Source of the DNA: an uncultured Pseudomonadales bacterium
GTDB taxonomy: Bacteria > Pseudomonadota > Gammaproteobacteria > Pseudomonadales > Azotimanducaceae
Assembly (NCBI GenBank): GCA_958296165.1
Contig: OY282447.1
Span: forward strand, 3,534,001 to 3,598,000
Reading direction: 5' to 3'
DNA: 64,000 bases
Shown: positions 17,237 to 26,842 of the stretch, piece by piece
How positions within the stretch are numbered: position 1 is the first letter of the stretch
How the letters are laid out: every line of letters begins with the position of its first letter
Made by a program: the position numbers and the translations under genes
The notes under the pieces: model-generated
The model's database searches: none
What the model was told of the DNA's origin: nothing
The model's input: only the letters and a program-made list of their open reading frames with translations

Positions 17237-18519
17237 CGCGAACGCTCCCGCAAGTCCAACGCTGTGTCGAAATGCAAGCGATCAGCGTCGTTGAACGTGT
17301 CGTAAGCCGATGTAATCACCCAGTCCCCAACGCTGAGGCCATCGAGCAATTCGAAGTGGCGGAGGTTCTGGCGGCCTATTCGCACGTTCACACGTCGCGC
17401 CGCCTTGCCGTCCGAGTCCACAACGTAGACCCAACTGCCGTTTGTATCCCGATAGAAGCTTCCCTTGTCGACCATCATGCTACGACGCCCTTTGGACAAG
17501 CTGACGATGACCTGAACCGTCTGGCCACGCTTTAGCCCGACCGGAGCCTTGTCGAGGACGAAATCGAAGTCGACCTCGAAGATGTCGTTCTGCACATCCG
17601 GATAGACCTTTTCGACCGAGAGCTCGTACGTCTCGCCGTCGAACTCGAAGCGTCCCTGCTGCCCAACCGCCATGCGCGGTGCATAGTGCTGGTCAACCTC
17701 GCCACGGATCTTGAAGGCGTCCAAGTCGTCCACTTGCCCGATGTTCGTGCCTTTGTCGATGCTCTGCCCAACCTCGATTCGCTGCATGGACAAGTTGCCG
17801 GACACCGGCGTTCGGACGTCGAGATAGCCTAGGATATTCTGGATCGTGGCTAGGTTTCGCTCGACACGCTCGGCTGTCTCATCGACCTGCACCATCTGCT
17901 GTTCGCGCAGTTCGTTTTCTTGGACGATGCGCTGGTCGACGATTTCCAGGCGCTTGCGCTGGTAGTCGAGCTCGTCCGTCACGGACTCGAACTCCGCCTC
18001 AGTCACCGACTCGCCGCCTCTTGCTAGGATGGCACGATACCGCGCCGCTTGTTTCTCAAGCTCCAAGATTCGATACGCCGTGTCGAGGCGCTCTTGTCTT
18101 AACAAGAGGCTCTTCTCAACGAGCATCATCTTGGTATTGCGCAATTCATTCACGTTCTCTAACAGGCGGCTTTCCGTTCCTATCGTTTCCTTGAGCAGGC
18201 TTGAATTGGAAAGGCGTAGGATGAGATCGCCTTTTTCCACTCTGGATCCATCCTCGGCAAGTATCTCTTCCACCGTTCCGCCCTCGATTGCGTCAAGGTG
18301 GACCGTCTTCACCGGCTCAACGGTTCCAAGTACCGGTATTTCCTCGACGAACTCGCCGTGGCGTACTTGACTGACGACGATTCGGGTTGCGTCCACGGTC
18401 GCATTGGTCTGCACCAACAAGACCCAGCCAGTCACTACCAAGAAAACCAAGCCGCCCGTTCCCCAGAGAAACGTCCGGCGAGCAAACCATGGTCGCTTCG
18501 TGATCGGTCGATCAGGCAT
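17233..18519 (-). CDS. MacA/HlyD-type periplasmic adaptor protein
   Basis: 428 residues. One N-terminal membrane anchor (GTGGLVFLVVTGWVLLV), a split lipoyl/barrel region with EEIPVLGTVEPVKTVHLDAIEGGTV, and a long coiled-coil hairpin from about 110 to 230 with the turn near ARGGESVTEAEFESVTDE. A C-terminal beta-barrel and membrane-proximal domain follow. Such adaptors link an inner-membrane pump with an outer-membrane channel; no TolC-like gene is in view. Start taken at ATG, one codon after a TTG. First gene of the four-gene export operon. Confidence 0.87.
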   Translation of the reverse strand: MPDRPITKRPWFARRTFLWGTGGLVFLVVTGWVLLVQTNATVDATRIVVSQVRHGEFVEEIPVLGTVEPVKTVHLDAIEGGTVEEILAEDGSRVEKGDLILRLSNSSLLKETIGTESRLLENVNELRNTKMMLVEKSLLLRQERLDTAYRILELEKQAARYRAILARGGESVTEAEFESVTDELDYQRKRLEIVDQRIVQENELREQQMVQVDETAERVERNLATIQNILGYLDVRTPVSGNLSMQRIEVGQSIDKGTNIGQVDDLDAFKIRGEVDQHYAPRMAVGQQGRFEFDGETYELSVEKVYPDVQNDIFEVDFDFVLDKAPVGLKRGQTVQVIVSLSKGRRSMMVDKGSFYRDTNGSWVYVVDSDGKAARRVNVRIGRQNLRHFELLDGLSVGDWVITSAYDTFNDADRLHFDTALDLRERSR

Positions 18520-18647
18520 CAAGACCGAGTGGAAATGGCGAGAGCAGAACCAACCGAAGGGGCACTACCCATGAGGCGGCCAAAGCGCAAACCTGTCACA
18601 TCTGCATGGCTTGCGCCCATTCGTCCCATTGGCCCGCACGCGCCCCA

Positions 18648-19445
18648 TCACCAGCTATTGCGCAGTTCCCTCAACCGCAAGAAAACCTCTTTCTCCGAAG
18701 GCGCGTCTCCTAGTTCCGGGAAAGTCTCGCGGAGCTTGGCGATCACCGTGGGGCTGCTCAGGCGGAAGAACGTGTTGAACTCCTTCTCTTGGGCCAGCGT
18801 GGTCACCATTGCTTGGTCGGGTTTGTGGTTTGCCTGCAGATCGGCGAGTAGTTCGGCCGCGGCGGCGTTGTCCGGTTCGCGGTCTAGCGTAAAGGCGAGG
18901 TTGTTCGTAATGTAGTCGTGGCCGGGATAGATCTGCGTATCGGCCGGCAGCGCGGCCAGTTGGGATACGAACGTGTCGTAGAGTTCCGCCGGGTGGCCGC
19001 CGCCATGGCAGTTGCCCGCCCCGGCGTTGAACAGCGTGTCGCCGCTGAACAGCGCCGGCTGATCTGTCTTCGAGAGCAGGCAGATGTGGCTCATGGTGTG
19101 GCCAGGCGTATCCAGGGCCAGCAGTTCGACTGAGCGGCCGACCTGCACCACATCGCCGGCGCGCAAGCCTACGTCGATGCCGGCAATGCGCGGCCCGGCA
19201 TTGGCGTGGGCCAAGAGGCGCGCGCCGGTGGCTTCGATCATTGGCCCGTTGCCGCCGGTGTGGTCGCCGTGCTCATGGGTGTTGAGCACCTGCTCGATCT
19301 CCCAGCCCCTCTCCTTGGCGCGGTCTAGACACTTGCCGTAGTCGAGCGGGTCGATGGCGAGCGCCTCGCCGGTTTCCGAGCAAGCGATCAGATAGTTGAA
19401 GTTGCGGTAGGCATTGCCGGTCCAGATTTGCTCCACGAGCATCAT
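18648..19445 (-). CDS. Hydroxyacylglutathione hydrolase (glyoxalase II)-like
   Basis: 265 residues of metallo-beta-lactamase fold. The metal motif THEHGDHTGG sits near residue 57. LDTPGHTMSHICLL and FSGDTLFNAGAGNCHGG give the further His and bridging Asp. YPGHDYITNNLAFTLDREPDNAAA and the C-terminal helical part with EKEFNTFFRL are the glyoxalase II substrate-binding domain. It hydrolyses S-lactoylglutathione or a similar thioester. The start at 19445 has GAGGGA upstream. It is divergently arranged with a glyoxalase I-fold gene, consistent with detoxification of reactive aldehydes. Confidence 0.87.
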   Translation of the reverse strand: MMLVEQIWTGNAYRNFNYLIACSETGEALAIDPLDYGKCLDRAKERGWEIEQVLNTHEHGDHTGGNGPMIEATGARLLAHANAGPRIAGIDVGLRAGDVVQVGRSVELLALDTPGHTMSHICLLSKTDQPALFSGDTLFNAGAGNCHGGGHPAELYDTFVSQLAALPADTQIYPGHDYITNNLAFTLDREPDNAAAAELLADLQANHKPDQAMVTTLAQEKEFNTFFRLSSPTVIAKLRETFPELGDAPSEKEVFLRLRELRNSW

Positions 19446-19603
19446 GCGTTGTTCCCTCGAATCGAATGGCGGCCACGGCCAGTCTACTCCACCTACTCCA
19501 CGCGGGCTGCGGCTTGTGTCTTGCAGTCTTGCGAAGGTCGGGCGCGGCTCCAACCTGCTATTGTCCGCTGGCAACACATAGAGCAAGCGAGTGGGGCGAG
19601 CGG

Positions 19604-20029
19604 ATGATTCTCCAAGGCGTGCAAACAGTGCTCATCCACGTGCGCGACGTGGATCGAGCTCGCCGCTTCTATCAGCTCGTCTTTGCGCTGCCGCAGGTGC
19701 ATGAGAGCCAAGGCGTGATCGGTCTGCAGGCCGGTAGCTCGCGGTTGCTGATCCATCCTTTGCGTCCAGGCGCCGATCATCCCGATGGCGCCGATCTTGG
19801 CAATGCGCCAGCCGTGTACTGGAACGTAGACGATGTGAACGCGGTAGTAGAAGCGGCCCGTGCCGCTGGCGGCGTCATCGCCGAAGCAGCGCGCGACGAG
19901 CCGTGGGGCGAGCGCGATGCCTGCATTCTCGACCCGGACGGCTACCGCGTTTACGTTACGCAATCCGGCCCAAACTCTTGGCTGAACGAAGGCATCGCGC
20001 CGCCTAGCGATGACCAAGCAGCGCCTTAG
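19604..20029 (+). CDS. Glyoxalase/bleomycin-resistance (VOC) protein
   Basis: 141 residues. Two beta-alpha-beta-beta-beta modules: MILQGVQTVLIHVRDVDRARRFYQLVFAL, then VYWNVDDVNAVVEAARAAGGVI and ACILDPDGYRVYVTQ. This is the vicinal-oxygen-chelate fold used by glyoxalase I, dioxygenases and resistance proteins. The reaction cannot be fixed from sequence; the glyoxalase II-like gene 158 bases away makes a glyoxalase-like role attractive. Start ATG with a G-rich ribosome site. Confidence 0.8.
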   Translation: MILQGVQTVLIHVRDVDRARRFYQLVFALPQVHESQGVIGLQAGSSRLLIHPLRPGADHPDGADLGNAPAVYWNVDDVNAVVEAARAAGGVIAEAARDEPWGERDACILDPDGYRVYVTQSGPNSWLNEGIAPPSDDQAAP

Positions 20030-20051
20030 GTAGCTGTGGCCGAGCCGCACG

Positions 20052-20783
20052 TTGCAGGCGCAGTTCCTCGATAGCCTGGCGCCGTTCGCGTGGCCGCTTG
20101 AGAGCAGCGACCTCGCCGTTGCATGCGGGCGCGTGGCGGATCATCGCGAGTCGCTCCTGCCAGCGGAACGTCTTGCCTTGGCCGACGTCGGCACAGTGCG
20201 CGCGGATGCGTACTCGTCCGGCCGTCGTGTGGCTCACGAGGCATTGCGCGGCATCAACATCGACGGCTGTGCGGTAGGCAAGCATGGCCGGGTGCCGGTG
20301 TGGCCGAGCGGTGTGGTCGGTTCGATCACGCACAGCCGTGCGCTGGCGATAGCGGTGGTGGCTAGGCGCAAGCGCTTTGCGGCGCTGGGCGTGGATGTAG
20401 AGCCGTTCGGGCGCATCTCGCGTCGCGTCGCCGAGCGCGTCCTAAGCGAGCGGGAACGCTCTCGGCTCGTTGACGACAGCTGGCGCACCCTGCTGTTCAG
20501 CGCCAAGGAAGCCGTCTACAAGGCCCTGAATCCCCTCACCGGCGAGTTCCTTGCGTTTCGAGATGTCGAGATCGTACACGGCGATGGGCGATTCACGGCG
20601 CGAACCACGCGACCTTGCGCATCGACAGCTGCCATCGCCGCCGGCGAGGGATTCTTCCTAGCAGCCTATGACCACTGGCTTACTCTGTTCGTTTGCCGTT
20701 CCGGGGCGGCCGTACTCCCCGCGTCGGCCGCCTCGGACGCATCGGGCGAGACTGCGCCAACGCGCAGTGATAGGGTTGCGTGA
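20052..20783 (+). CDS. 4'-phosphopantetheinyl transferase (Sfp/EntD type)
   Basis: 243 residues starting at TTG. GSITHSRALAIAVVA, LGVDVEPFGRIS and WRTLLFSAKEAVYKALNPL carry the Mg-binding Asp-x-Glu and the WxxKEA-type motif of the family. It loads phosphopantetheine from CoA onto carrier proteins of fatty acid, polyketide or peptide synthesis. The EntD-like N-terminal region (PAERLALADVGTVRADAYSSGRRVAHEAL) supports this. No carrier protein or synthase is in the window, so its client lies elsewhere. The stop overlaps the amidohydrolase start. Confidence 0.85.
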   Translation: MQAQFLDSLAPFAWPLESSDLAVACGRVADHRESLLPAERLALADVGTVRADAYSSGRRVAHEALRGINIDGCAVGKHGRVPVWPSGVVGSITHSRALAIAVVARRKRFAALGVDVEPFGRISRRVAERVLSERERSRLVDDSWRTLLFSAKEAVYKALNPLTGEFLAFRDVEIVHGDGRFTARTTRPCASTAAIAAGEGFFLAAYDHWLTLFVCRSGAAVLPASAASDASGETAPTRSDRVA

Positions 20784-21811
20784 TGCGAAAAACACCGGGA
20801 TTCGTGCCGATGGAACGAGAAGAGTGGCTTGCGCAGGTGGAGGAAGACGTCCTAGAACCGGCGCTGCCCATCTGCGACCCGCACCACCACTTGTGGGATC
20901 ATCCAGGCAGCCGCTATTTGCTGGACGAGCTGCTCGCCGACGTCGACAGCGGCCACAACGTGGTTTCCACCGTGTTCATGGAATGTGGCGCCATGTACCG
21001 CGCAGACGGCCCCGAAGCCTTGCGCCCGGTGGGCGAAACGGAGTTCGTCAATGGCATCGCGGCGATGAGCGCGAGCGGCGGCTATGGCGATTCCCGCGCC
21101 TGCGCCGCCATCGTTGGCTACGCCGACTTGAACCTAGGTGGCGCGGTAGGCGAGGTGCTAGACGCTCACGCCGCGGCCAGCCGGCGCTTCCGCGGGATAC
21201 GCCACGCGGCCGGCTGGGATGCCAGCGATGCCGTGCGCAACTCCCACACCAACCCGTTCCCGCACATGCTGGCGGATGCCACGTTTCGCGCCGGCTTCGC
21301 GGAACTAGGTAAACGCGGCATGACCTTCGACGCCTGGCTCTACCATCCACAGATTCCCGAACTCACCGCCTTGGCGCAGGCTTTTCCGGAGCAGCCGATC
21401 GTCTTCGACCATTTCGGCGGCCCGCTGGGCATCGGCCCCTACGCCGGCAACCGCGCCGATATTTTCGAATACTGGAAAAGCGCCGTGCGAGATTTGGCCC
21501 GCTGCGAAAACGTGGTCGCGAAGCTCGGCGGTTTGGTGATGGCGCTGAATGGTTTCGGTTTCCACAAGAGTCACCGCCCCGCCACGGCGGACGAATTGGT
21601 GAGCGCAACGCAAGCCTATTATCTGCACATGATCGAGTGCTTCGGCGTCGAGCGTTGCATGTTCGAGAGCAACTTCCCGGTAGACAAGGTGAGCTGCTCG
21701 TATCGTGTGCTGTGGAACTCGTTCAAGCGGTTGACGGCGGGCTTCTCAGAGAGCGAGAAGGCGGCGCTGTTCCACGATACGGCGGTGCGCACGTACAGCG
21801 TGCAAGTGTGA
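20783..21811 (+). CDS. Amidohydrolase family 2 (TIM-barrel metal hydrolase)
   Basis: 342 residues. ICDPHHHLWDHPGSRYLLDELLAD near residue 33 is the metal-binding strand of the amidohydrolase_2 family; FRGIRHAAGWD, PIVFDHFGG and CMFESNFPVDKVS follow in the usual order. Family members hydrolyse lactones such as 2-pyrone-4,6-dicarboxylate, or decarboxylate aromatic acids. The final DTAVRTY is the common C-terminal motif. It starts in a TGATG overlap with the transferase gene. It might feed the catabolic cluster further right, but it is 13 kb away. Confidence 0.83.
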   Translation: MRKTPGFVPMEREEWLAQVEEDVLEPALPICDPHHHLWDHPGSRYLLDELLADVDSGHNVVSTVFMECGAMYRADGPEALRPVGETEFVNGIAAMSASGGYGDSRACAAIVGYADLNLGGAVGEVLDAHAAASRRFRGIRHAAGWDASDAVRNSHTNPFPHMLADATFRAGFAELGKRGMTFDAWLYHPQIPELTALAQAFPEQPIVFDHFGGPLGIGPYAGNRADIFEYWKSAVRDLARCENVVAKLGGLVMALNGFGFHKSHRPATADELVSATQAYYLHMIECFGVERCMFESNFPVDKVSCSYRVLWNSFKRLTAGFSESEKAALFHDTAVRTYSVQV

Positions 21812-21872
21812 AGAACGGCTTGTAGCGGCAGCATCACGCCGTCATCTGGCCGAGCGAGTTCAGCCAGATCGA

Positions 21873-23516
21873 TCAGGCCCCCTGCGAATCGCCACCGTTT
21901 CCCGGACGTTCCAACAACGCCGCAATCTGCTCGTGGCCCCGCCGCAATGCCCAAGCCCGCGGCAGCGCCCAATCCGGTGCCGTTGGCAAGTTCGCGTCGA
22001 ACCCTTGCTCAAGTGCGAAGCGCACGAAATCCGCCTGCCCGCTGCGTGCGGCCCAGCCCAAGGGGGTGGAGCGATATTCCTCGTCGATGGCGTTGGGATC
22101 GGCCCCGAACTCCAGAAACAGCCGCGCTGCATCCACGTTGCCGTGGCTGGCCATATGATGCAGCGGCGTTACTTGCTGCCAGTTGGGCAGGTTCGCATCC
22201 ATGCCGTGTTCCAACAGCACGCGGGCCAGCGGCAAGGTGCGCCACAGATAGGTCTGGCAGACGGTGACCACGCTCGGAACCCGCACGCCGCGGGCAAGCA
22301 ATAGGCGCAGCAGCGTCTCGTTGCCTTCCAGCACGGCCATGGTGAAACCCTCGGCCGCCACGCGCTCGTCGAACAGCGCGGGTTTTTCGTCCAACAACGC
22401 CGCCACGACATCGATGTTGCCGTCGAAGAAGTGTTGGTCGAGCGTCGTCTTGCCGCCGTGCAGCAGCATCAGATGCCGCATCGCGGCGTCCTTGGCAGAG
22501 CCGGTGGGCGTGCCGGAGGATTCCACGTAGGCGTTCGGGTTCGCGCCGGCGGCCAGCAGGCGCTCCGCCACTTCCGCATGGCCGAAGTGCGATGCCGCCC
22601 ACAGCGCGTAGCCGCCCGGACAGTTGGGGCCTTCCTCCAAGTTGGGGTCCGCGCCGGCATCCAGCAGCAACGCCACGATGCCGGCGTGCCCGCGTTCCGC
22701 GGCGGCGGAGAGCGGGCGCTTGCCGCCGGACTCCTGATCGTTGGCCAGTGCCGCGTTTGAACGCAGCAGCTCGCGCACGCGATCCTCGTCGCCGAGCGCC
22801 GCGGCAATGGTGATGGAGTACGCTGCGCCGTGTTCGAGCAGGCGACGAGCAGTGCTGTAGTCGTTGCGCTGGCGCCAATAGGGGTGATGCCACAACGCCA
22901 AAGTCACGGGGCGGAAGCCGGGCCCGCCTAGGCGGTCGTCGCTACTGAAACCCGTGCCGTCCACCGCCGCGCCCGCACGCACGAGCAAGTCCACAACCTC
23001 CGCGTTGCCTGCTTCCACTGCGTAGTGCAGCGGCTTGCGGCCCAAGGCGTCGCCGCGATTCACCAGCGTTCCGTCGCCAGCGAGCAGGCGCTCTATGGCA
23101 GCCGCGTCGCCGCCGCCGGCTGCATCGTGAATCGCGTGCTTGGCGCCATCCGACGAAGCGCAGCGCTGCAATTCGTCGCGCAAGTAGTCGACGACCTCTT
23201 CGTGGCCGCGATCCAGCGCGGCTTGCAGCAGCGTTTCCTGGCCGTAGAGCGAGCGGTGGAAGATGTCTGCGCCGGTTTCCACCAACAGCCGCACCACATC
23301 CAGATGGCCTTCGCGTACTGCGAAGTGCAGCGGCGGCGTGTACCAGTATTCGGCCCTCACCAACGTTGGATCCGCCTCCAGCATGGTGCGTAGGCGCGAA
23401 AGATCGCCGTCACGCGCCGCGTTCAGCACATCCCAGACGGCCTCGCCGCGCCATTGGCCGGTCCAATCCAAGCCGTTGGCGGCGAGCTCGTGGGGCCTTA
23501 GCAGTGTGGGTGGCAT
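21873..23516 (-). CDS. Ankyrin-repeat protein
   Basis: 547 residues almost entirely of ankyrin repeats, e.g. TPPLHFAVREGHLDVVRLLVETGADIF, KPLHYAVEAGNAEVVDLLVRAGA and STPLGWAARSGQADFVRFALEQG. No signal peptide or catalytic domain is visible. The N-terminus (LLRPHELAANGLDWTGQWRGEAVWDVLNAARDG) caps the stack. I placed the start at 23516, where AGGAG lies seven bases upstream, rather than at a TTG further up. Such proteins are protein-binding scaffolds; the partner is unknown. Confidence 0.85.
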   Translation of the reverse strand: MPPTLLRPHELAANGLDWTGQWRGEAVWDVLNAARDGDLSRLRTMLEADPTLVRAEYWYTPPLHFAVREGHLDVVRLLVETGADIFHRSLYGQETLLQAALDRGHEEVVDYLRDELQRCASSDGAKHAIHDAAGGGDAAAIERLLAGDGTLVNRGDALGRKPLHYAVEAGNAEVVDLLVRAGAAVDGTGFSSDDRLGGPGFRPVTLALWHHPYWRQRNDYSTARRLLEHGAAYSITIAAALGDEDRVRELLRSNAALANDQESGGKRPLSAAAERGHAGIVALLLDAGADPNLEEGPNCPGGYALWAASHFGHAEVAERLLAAGANPNAYVESSGTPTGSAKDAAMRHLMLLHGGKTTLDQHFFDGNIDVVAALLDEKPALFDERVAAEGFTMAVLEGNETLLRLLLARGVRVPSVVTVCQTYLWRTLPLARVLLEHGMDANLPNWQQVTPLHHMASHGNVDAARLFLEFGADPNAIDEEYRSTPLGWAARSGQADFVRFALEQGFDANLPTAPDWALPRAWALRRGHEQIAALLERPGNGGDSQGA

Positions 23517-23633
23517 GGCGGCGCTCCTAGCGGGCAACGTAGAGAAGCCTAGCGCAACGTGCCGAACGGGGCATCGCCAATCGAACGAGGCGATGTTGGC
23601 GGAGACGGTCCGGCGTCATTCCATTGCTATATG

Positions 23634-25229
23634 TCAGGCTCTCGCTACGTCGAATGCGGCCACATTGCGCGTCTTGCGGCTGAACTCCACGCCGATCAGG
23701 TGGATCGACTCGCTCGATGCACGGTACTTCTCTGCATAGCCGCGCCCACGCAATTGCGCCAGCGCCGAACCGTCGGCCGCTTCTTCCACTGTCTTGAACT
23801 CGAATAGGTACGCATTGCGCCCCAAAACCACCGCCATGTCCAAGCGGCCGCGGCTGCTGCTCTCCTCCACCGCCACGTTCAGGCCGGCGCCTGCAAAGTG
23901 GGAATAGCAAACGCTGGCGTAGTAGCCTTCGTAGTTCGCGATTTCGTTGCGGGTGTGCCACTCGAAAGGGATGCTGGCGAAGAAGGCCCGTAGCGAGGCT
24001 TCGAGGCCGCTGAAGTCATTGGTTGCCAACAATTCGCGCACCCCGCCCACCGGGGCAGACCGGCGAGTTCTTTCCGGCACCAGCGCGCGCAACAGGCTGC
24101 GGTTCAAGCTCTGCCGCACTTCGCGATTCGGATAGCTCAGCTGGTAGACGAGTTCGTCGTGCTCTTCGCGCACATCCGCTATGGTGAGGTAGCCGCCTTG
24201 GAACAACAGCGCCTCGGTGGAGATGTCGTCGATGTCGAACGCGGCCAGCAAGTCGTCCGTACTCTGCATGCCATCTAGGTGCAGGCCGCTGATGCCACGT
24301 TCGATGAGCACGTTTACCAAGAACGTGGGCGTGCCGGTTTCGAACCAATGCGCACCGAATCGGCGTTGGCGAAACAGCAGCAGAACGTCGTAGGGGTTGT
24401 ATACGCTCTCGTTGCCAAGCCAGCTGTAGCCGTTGTACCAGTCGCGCACGGTTTGGCGATCCAGGCCGGATAGTTCAGGTGCGAAAGTCGTCCCTAGATC
24501 ACTCTCGGTGTAGCCGCAGATCGTGCCGAATTCCGGATCGAGCGTGATGTCCGTGAGGTTGTTGAGGGCTGAAAAGATGCTTACCTTCGTGAATCGACTC
24601 ACGCCGGTGAGCAAGTTGAACTCGATGTCTGCGTCACATGCCTTGATGACCGAATAAACGCCGTGCAGATAGTCGCGGTTGGCTCGAGCCGAGGCTCGGC
24701 TTTCGTTGGCGTCCGCCGATGTATGCAATGCGTCTAGGATTGGCTTGTCGTATTCGTCTACCAGCACTACCACGCGCTGGCCAGTCTTGCGATGCAGCGC
24801 TCGGATCAGCCGGCGGAAGCGAACGGATGCCGAATCCGAGTCGCCCGTGAGGCCCGCCTGTTCCTCGATGTCTGCGAACTGATCCATCAGGTTCGCATGT
24901 AGCTCGGCCGCTGTCTTGAAGCCGCCGCTGAAGTCGAGCCGCAGGACGGGATGCCGTACCGACCAATCCCAATGCGGATGGATGTGCAGGCCGCGGAACA
25001 AGGATTCGTTGCCCTCGAAGAGTTCCTTCAACGTATCCACCAGAAGGCTCTTGCCGAAGCGGCGGGGCCGCGACAAGAAGAAATACTTGCCCCCTTCCAC
25101 CAAGCGCCGCACATGCTCCGTCTTGTCGACGTAGTAGCAGCCTTCTTCCCGAATTTCGCGGAAGTTCTGGATGCCAAGCGGCAGCTTGCGCTTCGGCGCA
25201 CTTTTGGCGTTGGGATTCGCAGGCGTCAT
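23634..25229 (-). CDS. AAA-ATPase-like / PD-(D/E)XK nuclease protein
   Basis: 531 residues. The N-terminus KLPLGIQNFREIREEGCYYVDKT with FFLSRPRRFGKSLLVDTL (P-loop near 50-66) and VVVLVDEYDKPILDAL (Walker B) is the AAA-ATPase-like domain PF09820. The C-terminus RLDMAVVLGRNAYLFEFKTVEEA has the D...ExK core of the PDDEXK_9 nuclease domain. Proteins of this shape are widespread, often in many copies per genome, and of unsettled function. Start ATG with GGAG at good spacing. Confidence 0.88.
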   Translation of the reverse strand: MTPANPNAKSAPKRKLPLGIQNFREIREEGCYYVDKTEHVRRLVEGGKYFFLSRPRRFGKSLLVDTLKELFEGNESLFRGLHIHPHWDWSVRHPVLRLDFSGGFKTAAELHANLMDQFADIEEQAGLTGDSDSASVRFRRLIRALHRKTGQRVVVLVDEYDKPILDALHTSADANESRASARANRDYLHGVYSVIKACDADIEFNLLTGVSRFTKVSIFSALNNLTDITLDPEFGTICGYTESDLGTTFAPELSGLDRQTVRDWYNGYSWLGNESVYNPYDVLLLFRQRRFGAHWFETGTPTFLVNVLIERGISGLHLDGMQSTDDLLAAFDIDDISTEALLFQGGYLTIADVREEHDELVYQLSYPNREVRQSLNRSLLRALVPERTRRSAPVGGVRELLATNDFSGLEASLRAFFASIPFEWHTRNEIANYEGYYASVCYSHFAGAGLNVAVEESSSRGRLDMAVVLGRNAYLFEFKTVEEAADGSALAQLRGRGYAEKYRASSESIHLIGVEFSRKTRNVAAFDVARA

Positions 25230-25295
25230 CGCTCACTCCGGCGGCGAATTATGGCACCGATTGAGTAGGCGGAGTTGCGTGTCTGAGCCCGCCGC

Positions 25296-26072
25296 CTAGA
25301 ACTCTTCGAGCAACCGTCCTTTGCCGGTGATGCGGTCGTCCACGCCGCAGGCGCGCAAGGAGTGCCAGATCGTGGCGATGTTGATGGGAATCAGCGGCTT
25401 TTCCAGCCACAGTTCCAGCGTTGGGAAGATGTCCACGGTGGAGAGGTTCGTGCCGCATTGCACGATGGCGTCCACGTCGTCGCCGTCCACTTGCCGCACG
25501 GCGGCCATCACCTGTTGGATCGAAGTAGCCGCGATGGCGGTGGCGGAAGGGCGCGACAGCCCGGCAACGTGCTTCACCTCGAAGCCGATCTCGTTGAAGA
25601 AGCGCCGCACGTTGGCATCGCCCACCGGCGGGTAGGGCGTGATCACCGAAATCGTCGTTGCGCCGAAGGCGGAAAGCGCCTGTCGCGTGGCTGCCGCGCC
25701 GGTGCTGAGGCCAAGCTGGCCGATGCGCTCTTGGATGTCTTGCTCGAACGCCTCGTTGCCGGCCAAGCCGCCCCAGAAGGTCTCGGCGGACATGCCGAGC
25801 ATGAGGTGGGTGATCTCGGCGCTGAGGGCGCGGTCGACGGCACCGGGCAACTCGCCGCGCATCATGTCGAGAAAGCGCTCGAACACGCTGTCCATGCCTT
25901 CGCCGGTTTTGGCGTTCTCGTCCGCCCAGTTGCGCAGCTCGATCCAGAAACGCGACGGATGCCACGTTACGCCCTCCAGCGCGAATTTCTGCAAATCGTA
26001 TTCAACGCCCGTGTTGGTAGACGGAATCAAGACGCCGATGCGGGCCCGGCGAGCGATTTGGTAGTTGTCCAT
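25296..26072 (-). CDS. Asp/Glu racemase superfamily enzyme (maleate isomerase/AMDase-like)
   Basis: 258 residues. RIGVLIPSTNTGVEYDLQKF, HLMLGMSAETFWGG and VITPYPPVGDANVRRFF are typical of the maleate isomerase/arylmalonate decarboxylase group. Only the second catalytic position holds Cys (Cys206 in VQCGTNLS); at the first, a GMS replaces the Cys of maleate isomerases. A single C-terminal Cys is the arylmalonate decarboxylase arrangement, so racemase, decarboxylase or isomerase chemistry are all open. The first 175 residues are duplicated almost exactly at 33.9-34.4 kb. Upstream it fuses in frame with a dead SDR gene, so its promoter is unclear. Confidence 0.8.
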   Translation of the reverse strand: MDNYQIARRARIGVLIPSTNTGVEYDLQKFALEGVTWHPSRFWIELRNWADENAKTGEGMDSVFERFLDMMRGELPGAVDRALSAEITHLMLGMSAETFWGGLAGNEAFEQDIQERIGQLGLSTGAAATRQALSAFGATTISVITPYPPVGDANVRRFFNEIGFEVKHVAGLSRPSATAIAATSIQQVMAAVRQVDGDDVDAIVQCGTNLSTVDIFPTLELWLEKPLIPINIATIWHSLRACGVDDRITGKGRLLEEF

Positions 26073-26084
26073 TGCGGCCTCTCG

Positions 26085-26842
26085 GTTGCTCGGGCGAAAG
26101 TGACGGGCCAATGCCCGCGCTAGTTGCTTGGCGTCAGCTGCTTGGAATGTGGCGAAAAGATCGCGTTTCCGGAAGGCGGCGGTGAGGAATCGCAGCATGG
26201 CCTTGCCGCCGGTGAGCCAGACCACCTGGGCACCGTCGCGGGACGCCATCCGCCAAGAACGGCGCCACCGTCTCCACGGTGTCGCCAGCACGTTGAAGGC
26301 CCGTTTGGCCCGACCCCAAGCATCGGGGTTCACATCGTAGTCGCCAACTAAGAGATCGGTGACGACGATGCCAGGGCTCATGGCGCAAATCTGTATGCCG
26401 GTTCCCGCGGCGTCCTTGCGCAACGCTTTGTTGAGATAGCGGACGGCTTGCTGGCGCCGTAGACGGCAAGGCCCGGCTGCGTCATGCCGTTGCTGCCGAA
26501 GCCCTCCATGTTCGATATCTGCCCGCCGCCTTGTTCCTTCATCCCGTCATGGCCACTTTTATTGGCCAACAGCAGGCCGGTCAGGTTGGTGTTGACGACG
26601 TTGGCTATTTCCGAGGCCGACTGTTCCCAAAGCGCGGCCCTAGTAATGCTCACGCCGGCGTTGTTGATCCACACGTCCGTGCGCGCGAATGTCTCGATGC
26701 CGAAGCGCCACAGCGCTTCTAAATCGTCCGCTTGGGTCACGTCGCACGCGAGGCCCGCCGGGTTGGCTTGCGGCCTGCATCACTAGCTTCTCTACCACCG
26801 CCGCACTGCGCCCACTCACCACGACGTTGCAGCCGCGGTGCG
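26085..26842 (-). pseudogene. Short-chain dehydrogenase, multiply frameshifted
   Basis: Pieces of one SDR protein lie in different frames: GCNVVVSGRSAAVVEKLV; then DVWINNAGVSITRAALWEQS, NTNLTGLLLANKSG and LAVYGASK (the catalytic Tyr-x-x-x-Lys); then GIQICAMSPGIVVTDLL; then VETVAPFLADG in another frame; then VVWLTGGKAMLRFLTAAF. At least four shifts separate them, and the nucleotide-binding N-terminus is cut off where transposase sequence begins. No own stop is left; the last piece runs in frame into the racemase-fold gene. Confidence 0.8.
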
